DNA from: Acidimicrobiia bacterium
Lineage (GTDB): Bacteria; Actinomycetota; Acidimicrobiia; Spongiisociales; UBA5794
Reading direction: 5' to 3'
NCBI GenBank assembly: GCA_013695075.1
Contig: JACDBE010000218.1
Span: 1-7,852, forward strand
Length of the DNA stretch: 7,852 bases
The notes under the pieces are model-generated. The model was not told the DNA's origin. It made no database searches and saw nothing but the letters and a program-made list of their open reading frames with translations. The first letter of the stretch is position 1; the number at the start of each line of letters is the position of its first letter. The translations under genes and the position numbers were made by a program. Of the stretch, positions 1 to 6,271 are shown piece by piece.

Positions 1-76
1 CCCTCGGACACCCCCAAACCGGACCAAGAACACGCATGTGGTGGCTGAAGCAGACCGCTTGGTTCCTTCCATTTCC

Positions 77-93
77 CCGCCCTGGATGGGCGG
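77..93. repeat. Short GC inverted repeat upstream of the helicase
   Basis: CCGCCC (77-82) and GGGCGG (88-93) form a perfect 6-bp inverted repeat around a 5-nt loop. It sits just upstream of the candidate -10. It could be a hairpin ending an upstream transcript (there is no T-run) or a protein-binding dyad, or it may be chance in GC-rich DNA. Positions 1-76 before it show no gene I can support. Confidence 0.3.
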
Positions 94-98
94 ACCGC

Positions 99-104
99 TA
101 TCGT
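99..104 (+). promoter_or_regulatory. Candidate -10 element of the helicase-dinB operon
   Basis: TATCGT fits the actinobacterial TAnnnT -10 pattern. It would place the transcription start near 111, inside the LexA palindrome and about 3 nt before the ATG at 114, giving a nearly leaderless mRNA. This agrees with the lack of a Shine-Dalgarno site before that ATG. I see no good -35 hexamer 16-19 nt upstream, so the call rests on the -10 and its position only. Confidence 0.45.
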
Positions 105-106
105 GA

Positions 107-120
107 CGAACATATGTTCG
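107..120. promoter_or_regulatory. LexA operator (SOS box)
   Basis: CGAACATATGTTCG is a perfect 14-bp palindrome. It contains the GAAC-N4-GTTC core known for LexA/DinR operators in Bacillus and actinobacteria. It stands directly before (and over) the start of a helicase-polIV pair, genes of the kind LexA controls, which makes a chance match unlikely. It covers the ATG at 114 and lies 2 nt after a TATCGT -10 candidate, so bound LexA would block promoter and start site together. Confidence 0.85.
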
Positions 121-2177
121 CCAGGGGCGAGACTCCGCAGACCAGCTGGCTCGACGACCTGAACCCCGATCAGCGGCGGGCGGTCACCCACCGTGACGGT
201 CCGCTGCTGGTGGTGGCCGGCGCCGGCTCAGGCAAGACCAGGACGCTGGCCAGCCGGGTGGCGTGGCTCATCGAGCAGGGCACACCGGCCGAGCGGATCC
301 TGCTGCTCACCTTCACCAGGCGGGCTGCCCAGGAGATGATGCGCCGCGCCGGGTCGCTCATCGCCGATCGATCGACGGGGCGGGTGTGGGGAGGCACCTT
401 TCACTCCATCGCCAACCGGCTGCTCCGCCGCCACGGGACCGCCGTCGCCATCGACCCCGGGTTCACCGTGCTCGATCAGGGCGACACCGAGGCCATGATG
501 GGGATGGTGCGCACCGAGCTGGGGTTCGGTGATGGCAAGGTGCGGTTCCCCCGTGCCGAGACGGTGGCCGCCATCTACTCGCGCACCGTCAATGAGCAGG
601 AGAAGCTTGACAAGGTGGTGCGGGAACGTTTCCCGTGGTGCGCCGAACACGGCGAGGGGCTGAAACAGATCTTCGCCACCTACCGCAGCCGCAAGCTGGA
701 CCAGCAGGTACTGGACTACGACGACCTGCTGTTGTACTGGTGGGCGCTGCTCGACACCGCCGCCGGGGCCACCGTCGCCGCCGGCTTCGACCACGTCCTG
801 GTCGACGAGTACCAGGACACCAACCACCTCCAGGCGGCAATCCTGACGCGGCTGTGCGGGGTCGGCGGCAACATCACCGTGGTGGGTGACGATGCCCAGG
901 CCATCTACTCATTCCGGGCGGCCTCCATCGTGAACATCTCCCGGTTCCCCGCCGACTTCCCCGGGACAGCCGTGGTCACCTTGGAGGAGAACTACCGCTC
1001 GACACCGCAGACCCTGGCCGCCGCCAACGCCGTCATCACCGCCTCCGCCGAGCTGTATCCCAAGCGGCTGCGCTCGTCACGGCCCGCCGGGCCGCTCCCC
1101 CGGCTGGTCACCTGCTTCGACGAGGCGGCCCAGGCCGACTTCGTGTGCGACACCGTGCTCGCCCACCGCGAGGAGGGGATCGCCCTCCATGACCAGGCGG
1201 TGCTGTTCCGCACCGGGCACCACTCCGACGGGCTCGAGCTGGAGCTGGCGAGGCGGCACATCCCCTTCGTCAAGTACGGGGGGCTCAAGTTCCTGGAGGC
1301 GGCCCATGTCAAGGACCTGCTGGCGTTGCTGCGGATCCTCGACAACCCCCGTGATGGCCTGGCGTGGCACCGGGTGTGCGACGCCATCCCCGGGGTGGGA
1401 CCGGCAACGGCGGTGCGGCTCATGAATACGGCCACCGCCACCGCCACCAGTGACGGCACCGACCTGCTCACCGGGTTCTGCCGGATGCCGCTCGACGTGC
1501 CGGTGCAGGCCCGAGCGGCCGTGAACGAGCTGCGTCATGCCCTCACCGAGGCCAGGGGGACCGCCGAATGGGAGCCGGGCCCGGCGGTGCAGATCGACCG
1601 GCTCCTCCCCTTCCTGGCGATGGTGGCCGACACCCGCTACGACGACGCCGCCGTCCGCCTCGGCGACCTGGAGCACCTGGCCGGGCTGGCCGCCGGGTAC
1701 ACCAACCGCAGCCGGTTCCTCACCGAACTCACCCTCGACCCACCGGTGTCCACCTCGGACCTGGCGGGACCTCCCCACCTCGACGACGATTACCTGGTGC
1801 TGTCCACCATCCACTCCGCCAAAGGGGGTGAATGGGATGCGGTGTTCGTCATCCACGCCGCCGACGGCAACATCCCGTCCGACATGGCGCTGGGCGACCC
1901 GGGAGGGGTCGAGGAGGAGCGCCGGTTGCTGTACGTGGCCATGACCAGAGCGCGGGACCACCTCCACGTGTCGTTCCCGCAGCGGTTCTACCACCGCCGC
2001 TTCGGCGGCGACGACCGCCACTCCTACGCACCGCTGAGCCGATTTCTGCAACCGGTCACCGAGCACTTCGAGACCATGGTGGCCGGGCTTGACTCTGTGC
2101 CCGAACCCGACGCCGCCGCCGCTACCTCATCGGGCACGGATACCGTCGGCGCCCTGCTGGCGAGCCTGTTCGAGTGA
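114..2177 (+). CDS. UvrD/Rep/PcrA-type SF1A ATP-dependent DNA helicase
   Basis: This is a 687-residue 3'-5' DNA helicase that would unwind DNA with ATP during repair or restart of damaged forks. The full SF1A motif set is visible: Q-motif Gln20, Walker A GAGSGKT (36-42), motif Ia around TFTRRAAQE (66-74), Walker B DEYQD (231-235), motif III GDDAQAIYSFRA (258-269), motif IV ENYRS (292-296), motif V HSAKGGEWD (567-575) and motif VI EEERRLLYVAMTRAR (600-614). The length is Rep-like; after motif VI there is only a short tail and no recognisable Tudor-like PcrA/UvrD C-terminus or HRDC domain. I chose ATG 114 because it puts the helicase start (LNPDQ) about 16 residues in. The ATG at 36 would add a Trp/Pro-rich stretch unlike this family and would place the LexA box and -10 inside the gene. 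Its end overlaps dinB by 4 bp. The family is certain; which of uvrD, pcrA or rep it matches is not. Confidence 0.93.
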   Translation: MFARGETPQTSWLDDLNPDQRRAVTHRDGPLLVVAGAGSGKTRTLASRVAWLIEQGTPAERILLLTFTRRAAQEMMRRAGSLIADRSTGRVWGGTFHSIANRLLRRHGTAVAIDPGFTVLDQGDTEAMMGMVRTELGFGDGKVRFPRAETVAAIYSRTVNEQEKLDKVVRERFPWCAEHGEGLKQIFATYRSRKLDQQVLDYDDLLLYWWALLDTAAGATVAAGFDHVLVDEYQDTNHLQAAILTRLCGVGGNITVVGDDAQAIYSFRAASIVNISRFPADFPGTAVVTLEENYRSTPQTLAAANAVITASAELYPKRLRSSRPAGPLPRLVTCFDEAAQADFVCDTVLAHREEGIALHDQAVLFRTGHHSDGLELELARRHIPFVKYGGLKFLEAAHVKDLLALLRILDNPRDGLAWHRVCDAIPGVGPATAVRLMNTATATATSDGTDLLTGFCRMPLDVPVQARAAVNELRHALTEARGTAEWEPGPAVQIDRLLPFLAMVADTRYDDAAVRLGDLEHLAGLAAGYTNRSRFLTELTLDPPVSTSDLAGPPHLDDDYLVLSTIHSAKGGEWDAVFVIHAADGNIPSDMALGDPGGVEEERRLLYVAMTRARDHLHVSFPQRFYHRRFGGDDRHSYAPLSRFLQPVTEHFETMVAGLDSVPEPDAAAATSSGTDTVGALLASLFE

Positions 2178-3433
2178 CCGCCGACCCGCCCCCGATCCTC
2201 CACGTCGACCTCGACGCCTTCTACGCCACCGCCGAGCAGGTCCGGGACCCGAGGCTGCGGGGCAAGGCGATGGCGGTGGGCGAAGGGGTCATCATGGCCG
2301 CCAGCTACGAGGCGCGCCGGTTCGGGGTCCGCTCCGCCATGTCGACCGCCGTCGCCAGGCGGCTGTGCCCGGGGCTCATCGTGGTCGGCGGCCACTTCGA
2401 GGATTACTCCCGGCTGTCCACCACGGTGTTCGACATCTGCGCCGAGTTCACCCCGGTGGTCGAGCAGATCTCCATCGACGAGGCGTTCCTCGACGTGTCC
2501 GGCGCCCTCCACCTGTTCGGCTCCAGCGTCGCCATCGCCGGCGAGCTGAGACGACGGGTACGCCACGACACCGGTCTGGTGCTGTCCGTGGGGGTGGCCA
2601 GCACCAAGTTCCTGGCCAAGGTGGCCAGCCGGGTCGCCAAACCCGACGGGCTGGTGGTGGTCGACCCGCCAACCGAGATCGCCTTCCTGCACGCCCTCCC
2701 GGCCACAGCCATCTGGGGGGTGGGTAGGGCCACCGAGACCCGGCTCGGCGAGTTGGGCATCGGCACCGTTGGCCAACTGGCCAATACCGACCCCACCACC
2801 CTCCGCCACCACCTGGGCAGGTCGGCGGGCGGGCACCTGCACGCCTTGGCGTGGAACCGCGATCCCCGCCCTGTGGTCACCAGCCACCGGGTGAAGTCGG
2901 TGGGTGCCCAGTCGGCGTTCGGGCGAGGGGGCACCGACCCGGCGGTGCGCCACCGCGTCCTCGTCGACCTCGCCGACCGGGTGGGCCGGCGGCTGCGTGC
3001 CAAGGAGCTGGCGGGGCGGACGGTCACCGCCCGGATCCGCTTCGACGACATGACCGCCATCACCCGCAGCGCCACCCTCAAGGCCCCCATCGCCACCACC
3101 CCGGCGATCGTCAGCCTGGCGGTGCGGCTGGCCGAGGAAGGTATCGCCGCGGTGGCGGCGGGGCGGGTGATCAACCTGCTGGGGATCGCCGTGTCGCAGC
3201 TGTCCTCGTCGCCCCACCTCCAGTTGGAGCTGCCGTTCGGGGAGGCGCCAGGCGAGGGCGTGCAGCGGGCCGGGTCGGTCCAGGAGCGGGCCCGCCACGA
3301 GCTCGACCTGGCCATCGACGCCCTCCGCTCGCGGTTCGGGACCGATGCCGTGGGACCGGCCTCGTTGGTGCTGGGGGGACGGACCGGTTCGGTGCCCGAC
3401 GCCTTCCGCGACCTGGCTACCAGGGACCGCTGA
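2174..3433 (+). CDS. dinB: DNA polymerase IV (Y-family translesion polymerase)
   Basis: This 419-residue Y-family polymerase copies past DNA lesions at stalled forks. Visible features in order: HVDLDAFYA (10-18) with the first catalytic Asp12 and an aromatic residue (Tyr17) at the usual steric-gate position; YEARRFGVRSAM (45-56); SIDEAFLDV (100-108) with catalytic Asp102 and Glu103; SVGVASTKFLAKVAS (138-152) of the palm; a thumb with helix-hairpin-helix-like IWGVGRATETRLGELGIGTV (180-199); and a little-finger domain from about 235. QLELPF (350-355) fits a beta-clamp-binding motif. The C-terminal IDALRSRFGTDAV (381-393) is typical of DinB. All catalytic acids are present and the length is normal for an actinobacterial DinB. 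The GTG start lies in the sequence GTGA, which includes the helicase TGA stop, so translation is probably coupled to the helicase and the gene shares its LexA control. No clear separate promoter or Shine-Dalgarno site is seen. Confidence 0.95.
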   Translation: MTADPPPILHVDLDAFYATAEQVRDPRLRGKAMAVGEGVIMAASYEARRFGVRSAMSTAVARRLCPGLIVVGGHFEDYSRLSTTVFDICAEFTPVVEQISIDEAFLDVSGALHLFGSSVAIAGELRRRVRHDTGLVLSVGVASTKFLAKVASRVAKPDGLVVVDPPTEIAFLHALPATAIWGVGRATETRLGELGIGTVGQLANTDPTTLRHHLGRSAGGHLHALAWNRDPRPVVTSHRVKSVGAQSAFGRGGTDPAVRHRVLVDLADRVGRRLRAKELAGRTVTARIRFDDMTAITRSATLKAPIATTPAIVSLAVRLAEEGIAAVAAGRVINLLGIAVSQLSSSPHLQLELPFGEAPGEGVQRAGSVQERARHELDLAIDALRSRFGTDAVGPASLVLGGRTGSVPDAFRDLATRDR

Positions 3434-3439
3434 GGATCG

Positions 3440-4486
3440 CTACCAGTCGGCGGTGATCCAGCCGGCGCCGGGCAGCTCGCCGGATTCTCCGCTGATCGAT
3501 CGCCACCCCAGGGTGCCGTCCTCGAAGACGACGATGAGCCACTGCCCCGAGCCGTCGAAGTCCTGGTCGAGCACGTCCTTGGGGTACTCGAAGCGTTCGA
3601 TAACCTCGCCCGATGCCGCGTCGACGATTACCCCCTGGTTGCGCGCCCCGGCCGCCCGCTCGTCCTCGACGTACCACACCCGACCGGCGGCGTCGATCAC
3701 CGGGTTGTTGGGGGTGACCTCGTCCTGGGCGCCGCGGGCCAGCTCGACGCCGTCCTCCAGGAACGGTGTGCCCGGCTCCACCGCCAGCAGCACATCCTCC
3801 CCGACGCCGACCCCGAGCACCGCCATCAGCCCGGCGTCGGGGGCCAGAGCGCTGCGGCTGGGCATCAAGAACTCCCTGGCCGCCGTGGTCACCGCCTCGG
3901 CCCCCGGTGCCTCCACCGACACCTGCATCCCGTTGGTCAGCACCCGCAGCCACACGTCCTCGGCGGTGGCCGACGAAGCCACCCCCACCCCGAAGTCGGA
4001 CAGCGTTCCGGTGGCCAGATCCACGGCGGCGATGAGCCCCTCCGCCGGTTCGCAGCACAGGCTGAGGAACAGCGTCTCGGCACCGAGCCGCACCAGGGTG
4101 GGCTCGGCCCCGAAGTCGTCGAAGGCGCCCGGCTCGACCACGGGGTCCTCGGAATCCTCTCCAGCGACCACCACGGCGCCCTCCCGCACCCCGAACCATC
4201 GTTGCGGGCGCGGCGCCGGCTCGACCGGCGCCGTCGAGGTCGACGGGGTGGCGGTGGTGGACCCCGGGTCAGTGGCGGTGGTTGACCCCGGGTTCGTGGA
4301 AGTACTCGTGGTTGGCACCGTGGGGCTGGTCGACATTGGTGCGGGGTTGGTGGTCGATGACCCGCCCCCCGTGGCCGAGGTCGGTGGGGCTTCGGCGGCT
4401 CCACTGCATGCGGCGGCCAGCATCACCAGGGCGGCGCAGCCCGCCGAAACCCGCAGCCGTCGCCGAGTGCCGCCGATCAGGTGCAA
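3440..4486 (-). CDS. Putative lipoprotein with Ser/Thr-rich linker and propeller-like domain
   Basis: I do not recognise the exact family. Read from TTG 4486, the protein has 348 residues: a basic n-region (RRRLR, 8-12), a short hydrophobic stretch (15-26) and a lipobox-like LAAAC with Cys27, predicting lipid anchoring outside the membrane. A low-complexity Ser/Thr/Pro/Gly linker follows (about 28-92) with two copies of PGSTTAT. The rest (about 95-348) is beta-rich with spaced phrases such as AAVDLATG (153-160), VIVDAASGEVIERF (286-299) and FEDGTLGWRS (321-330), which resemble propeller blades; a Cys pair (144-145) stands out. No catalytic motif is seen. The TTG overlaps the end of the upstream hydrolase gene by 10 bp and is the only start in this frame giving a complete signal peptide; the frame is open further upstream but without export logic. 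It is the last gene of the operon and ends 6 nt from the dinB stop. Confidence 0.75.
   Translation of the reverse strand: MHLIGGTRRRLRVSAGCAALVMLAAACSGAAEAPPTSATGGGSSTTNPAPMSTSPTVPTTSTSTNPGSTTATDPGSTTATPSTSTAPVEPAPRPQRWFGVREGAVVVAGEDSEDPVVEPGAFDDFGAEPTLVRLGAETLFLSLCCEPAEGLIAAVDLATGTLSDFGVGVASSATAEDVWLRVLTNGMQVSVEAPGAEAVTTAAREFLMPSRSALAPDAGLMAVLGVGVGEDVLLAVEPGTPFLEDGVELARGAQDEVTPNNPVIDAAGRVWYVEDERAAGARNQGVIVDAASGEVIERFEYPKDVLDQDFDGSGQWLIVVFEDGTLGWRSISGESGELPGAGWITADW
4248..4295. repeat. Two tandem 24-bp units in the lipoprotein linker
   Basis: Units 4248-4271 and 4272-4295 match at 21 of 24 positions. In the minus-strand protein they encode the repeated linker segment NPGSTTAT / DPGSTTAT (residues about 65-80). 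In-frame copy changes would lengthen or shorten the spacer between the lipid anchor and the folded domain without breaking the gene. Confidence 0.75.
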
Positions 4487-5229
4487 AGCGGGTACTTGTA
4501 CACGCCAAGCGAGTGGTTGCCGAAGCCGTGCCTGGCGATGTAGTTGAGCAGGGTGACGTAGTGGCTCACGTTGTTGCGGGGATGAAGGCACGTCATGTTG
4601 AGCACGGTCTTCATCTCCCAGAAGGCCGATTCGGTCGCCGGGCCCCACACCCCGTCGACCACCAGGGACTTGTTCATGAGGTCGTTGGCGACCAGCTGCA
4701 TGAACAGGGTGTGGGACGTGAGCGACGTGTTCATCGGCTCGAGCTCGCAGCCGTTGTCGACATGGAAGTGCGTCTCGTGGGCGGCGTTGTAGTAGCCGTT
4801 GAGCACGGTGCGGAAGTGGCGGCGCAGCAGCGCCTCCACGGCCAGGTACTGGCGGCGCTTCTTGCGCTCCGGTGAGGCGTGCGCTCCGTGGCAGATGTCG
4901 ACCGAGGCCCCGTTGGTCCACTGGATCTTGGAGATGTCCCAGGCCCGGGCCGTGTAGTGCCACGACGGGGAGCCGGGGAAGTCGCGGTAGGTGCCCAGGT
5001 GGCCGATCCAGTCCAGGTAGAGCCCGCCGTAGGTCGAGGCGTAGAAGTTGGTGGCGCCGGCCCACCGGTCCAGCTTGTCGACGATGCTGTCGTGGAACGG
5101 GTGGGCGGCGTCGCTGGTGACCCCATCGCAGTCGCCGTCGTACTTGATGGGGTAGCCGCCGATGGTGCTGCGCAGCTCGGTGGAGGCGAGGCTGCGTTCC
5201 TCGTAGGTGGGTGTGGCGAAGCAGACCAT
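4477..5229 (-). CDS. Extensin-like / M15-type zinc hydrolase with peptidoglycan-binding-like C-terminus
   Basis: A 250-residue protein resembling the bacterial extensin-like C-terminal domain, a relative of the M15 (VanY/DacB-like) metallopeptidases. SPSWHYTARAWDI (87-99) offers His91 and Asp98, and FRTVLNGYYNAAHETHFHVD (139-158) offers His154/His156; these fit the family's SxHxxxxAxD and HxH zinc-binding motifs. VVDGVWGPATESAF (190-203) resembles a peptidoglycan-binding repeat. Cell-wall peptide cleavage or binding is the likely role, inferred from the fold; the substrate is unknown. Six cysteines (3, 34, 113, 161, 214, 249) suggest disulfides outside the cytoplasm, yet no signal peptide is visible. 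ATG 5229 is the earliest possible start in the open frame, because an in-frame TAG lies at 5233-5235. It has no good Shine-Dalgarno site, whereas an in-frame ATG at 5271, beyond that TAG, does. The gene lies between two exported proteins and overlaps the lipoprotein gene by 10 bp. Confidence 0.78.
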   Translation of the reverse strand: MVCFATPTYEERSLASTELRSTIGGYPIKYDGDCDGVTSDAAHPFHDSIVDKLDRWAGATNFYASTYGGLYLDWIGHLGTYRDFPGSPSWHYTARAWDISKIQWTNGASVDICHGAHASPERKKRRQYLAVEALLRRHFRTVLNGYYNAAHETHFHVDNGCELEPMNTSLTSHTLFMQLVANDLMNKSLVVDGVWGPATESAFWEMKTVLNMTCLHPRNNVSHYVTLLNYIARHGFGNHSLGVYKYPLCT

Positions 5230-5232
5230 CGG

Positions 5233-5271
5233 CTACGCCCGGGGGTCGGCGATAGCGAACGATGAGCTCAT
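5233..5271 (-). other. 12-codon mini-ORF between the Tat protein and the hydrolase
   Basis: An ATG at 5271 overlaps the Tat-protein stop as ATGA and reads MSSSFAIADPRA before a TAG at 5235-5233. It is in the same frame as the hydrolase, whose ATG comes 3 nt after that TAG. It may be a coupling peptide that hands ribosomes to the next start, or the former 5' end of the hydrolase gene cut off by a nonsense change. The sequence does not decide between these. Confidence 0.45.
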
Positions 5272-6236
5272 GCGTTGGACATCTCCAGGTCGATGCTTCC
5301 GACGGCGACGAGGTTCCTCGCCGCCGACTCCACCCGGGCCCAGCGCGAGCCGCTCCGCTTCCATTGCCTTATCGTTCCGTCCTCGAGATCGGCGGTGATG
5401 GCGTGGTAGGTGGCGTCGACCACGAACAGCTGCACCACCGCCCGGCGCACCCCCTCCTCCGGCAGCCGCAGCTCGGTCAGCTCCTCGCCGGACACCTCCC
5501 AGAACCGGGCCAGGCCGTGGTCGTTGGAGGACATGACGGCGGTGATCCCGTCGCTGACCGAGAGCACCGAGGCGACGTCGACCTCGTCGGTGCCCAACGA
5601 CAGCGTCTCGATCTCGGCCCCGTCGTCGCTCCGGTATGCCCGCACCGCGGTGGCCGAGAAGGTGGCCGCCTCGGGGCAGTGGGCGATCCACACCGTCACC
5701 CCGCTGGCGTTGGGGGTGAAACCGCGTACCACGCCGCGGCGGCTCTCGTACCGGGTGACCGACCCCAGTTCCTCGGCATCGGCCGCTGCCGTCGCCATCC
5801 ACGGGATCAGGTCGGAGGACCGGATCTCGACTACACCGCCCCGGGGGAACTCCTCGAAGGCGGGGTCGAGCTCGTCGCCGGGCTCCATGACCTCTCGGTA
5901 GTCGCCGGCCTCGATGGTGACGATTGGTCCCTCCACCAGCAGGTGGCCTCCGACGTGCATGGTGCCGGCGATGACGGCGATCGACCCCAGGTGGAACGGC
6001 TCGGGGACGGTGATCGCCCGCCGGGTGCGGGCCCCCGACTGCGGCGAGTAGAAGTCGATGCGGGAGCCGGTGGTGGCGCTGGCGGTGGCCACCGCCAGGT
6101 GGTCGCCGAAGCGGGCGGCGCCGACGAAACCGTCCCCGGGCGCCACCTTGGCCATCGCCCGAGCCCCGGCAGGGATCGACAGCAGCACGCCATGGGCAGC
6201 TGCCAGCTTGAGGACCTGTCGGCGGGTGATGCGCAT
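5268..6236 (-). CDS. Tat-exported propeller-like protein of unknown function
   Basis: I do not recognise a named family. The 322-residue product starts MRITRRQVLK, a good twin-arginine signal (TRRQVLK, 4-10), followed by a moderately hydrophobic segment (11-23) and an ARA site (25-27) for signal peptidase, so it is probably exported folded through Tat. The mature part is beta-rich with recurring blade-like phrases, for example GDHLAVATAS (44-53), ARFWEVSGEELTELRLP (243-259) and ADLEDGTIRQWKRSG (282-296), which suggest a WD40-like or related propeller. No cofactor or catalytic motif is apparent and there is only one cysteine (187). The start is set by a GGAGGT ribosome site 6 nt upstream. It is the first gene of a three-gene minus-strand operon with the extensin-like hydrolase and the lipoprotein. 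A shared job at the cell envelope is an inference from position and export signals. Confidence 0.78.
   Translation of the reverse strand: MRITRRQVLKLAAAHGVLLSIPAGARAMAKVAPGDGFVGAARFGDHLAVATASATTGSRIDFYSPQSGARTRRAITVPEPFHLGSIAVIAGTMHVGGHLLVEGPIVTIEAGDYREVMEPGDELDPAFEEFPRGGVVEIRSSDLIPWMATAAADAEELGSVTRYESRRGVVRGFTPNASGVTVWIAHCPEAATFSATAVRAYRSDDGAEIETLSLGTDEVDVASVLSVSDGITAVMSSNDHGLARFWEVSGEELTELRLPEEGVRRAVVQLFVVDATYHAITADLEDGTIRQWKRSGSRWARVESAARNLVAVGSIDLEMSNA
5281..5286 (-). promoter_or_regulatory. Ribosome binding site before ATG 5271
   Basis: GGAGAT on the minus strand lies 9 nt before ATG 5271 and inside the end of the Tat-protein gene. It is the only convincing Shine-Dalgarno site at this junction; nothing comparable stands before ATG 5229. 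It therefore suggests that ribosomes enter at 5271, upstream of the in-frame TAG. Confidence 0.45.
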
Positions 6237-6242
6237 GGGGGG

Positions 6243-6248
6243 ACCTCC
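6243..6248 (-). promoter_or_regulatory. Strong ribosome binding site of the Tat-protein gene
   Basis: GGAGGT on the minus strand is followed by six C and then ATG 6236. It is the best Shine-Dalgarno site in the window and fixes this start, which also gives a complete Tat signal. Confidence 0.8.
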
Positions 6249-6271
6249 ATGCGAAGGCGCGGTGCGGCACG

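Noticed and set aside
36..113. Upstream ATG at 36 as the helicase start, adding 26 residues
   Set aside because: The added stretch is rich in Trp and Pro, unlike the family; no ribosome site precedes it; and it would bury the -10 candidate and the LexA box inside the gene.
365..374. CGATCGATCG palindromic run, with a similar GATCGATCG near 3494
   Set aside because: Both lie inside conserved coding sequence and arise easily from GAT/ATC/TCG codons in GC-rich DNA.
1077..2066. Long minus-strand open frame (329 codons) opposite the helicase
   Set aside because: It is antisense to conserved helicase motifs, its product is low-complexity Gly/Val/His/Gln-rich, and it has no recognisable domain; it is a typical shadow in GC-rich DNA.
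2024..3298. Long minus-strand open frame (424 codons) opposite dinB
   Set aside because: It lies antisense to intact dinB and spans the helicase-dinB junction; composition is biased and no family is recognised.
4487..5065. Upstream extension of the lipoprotein frame to 5065, giving 541 residues
   Set aside because: The extension overlaps the extensin-like gene in another frame, is Arg/Leu/Pro/Gln-rich, and would place the signal peptide and lipobox in mid-protein.
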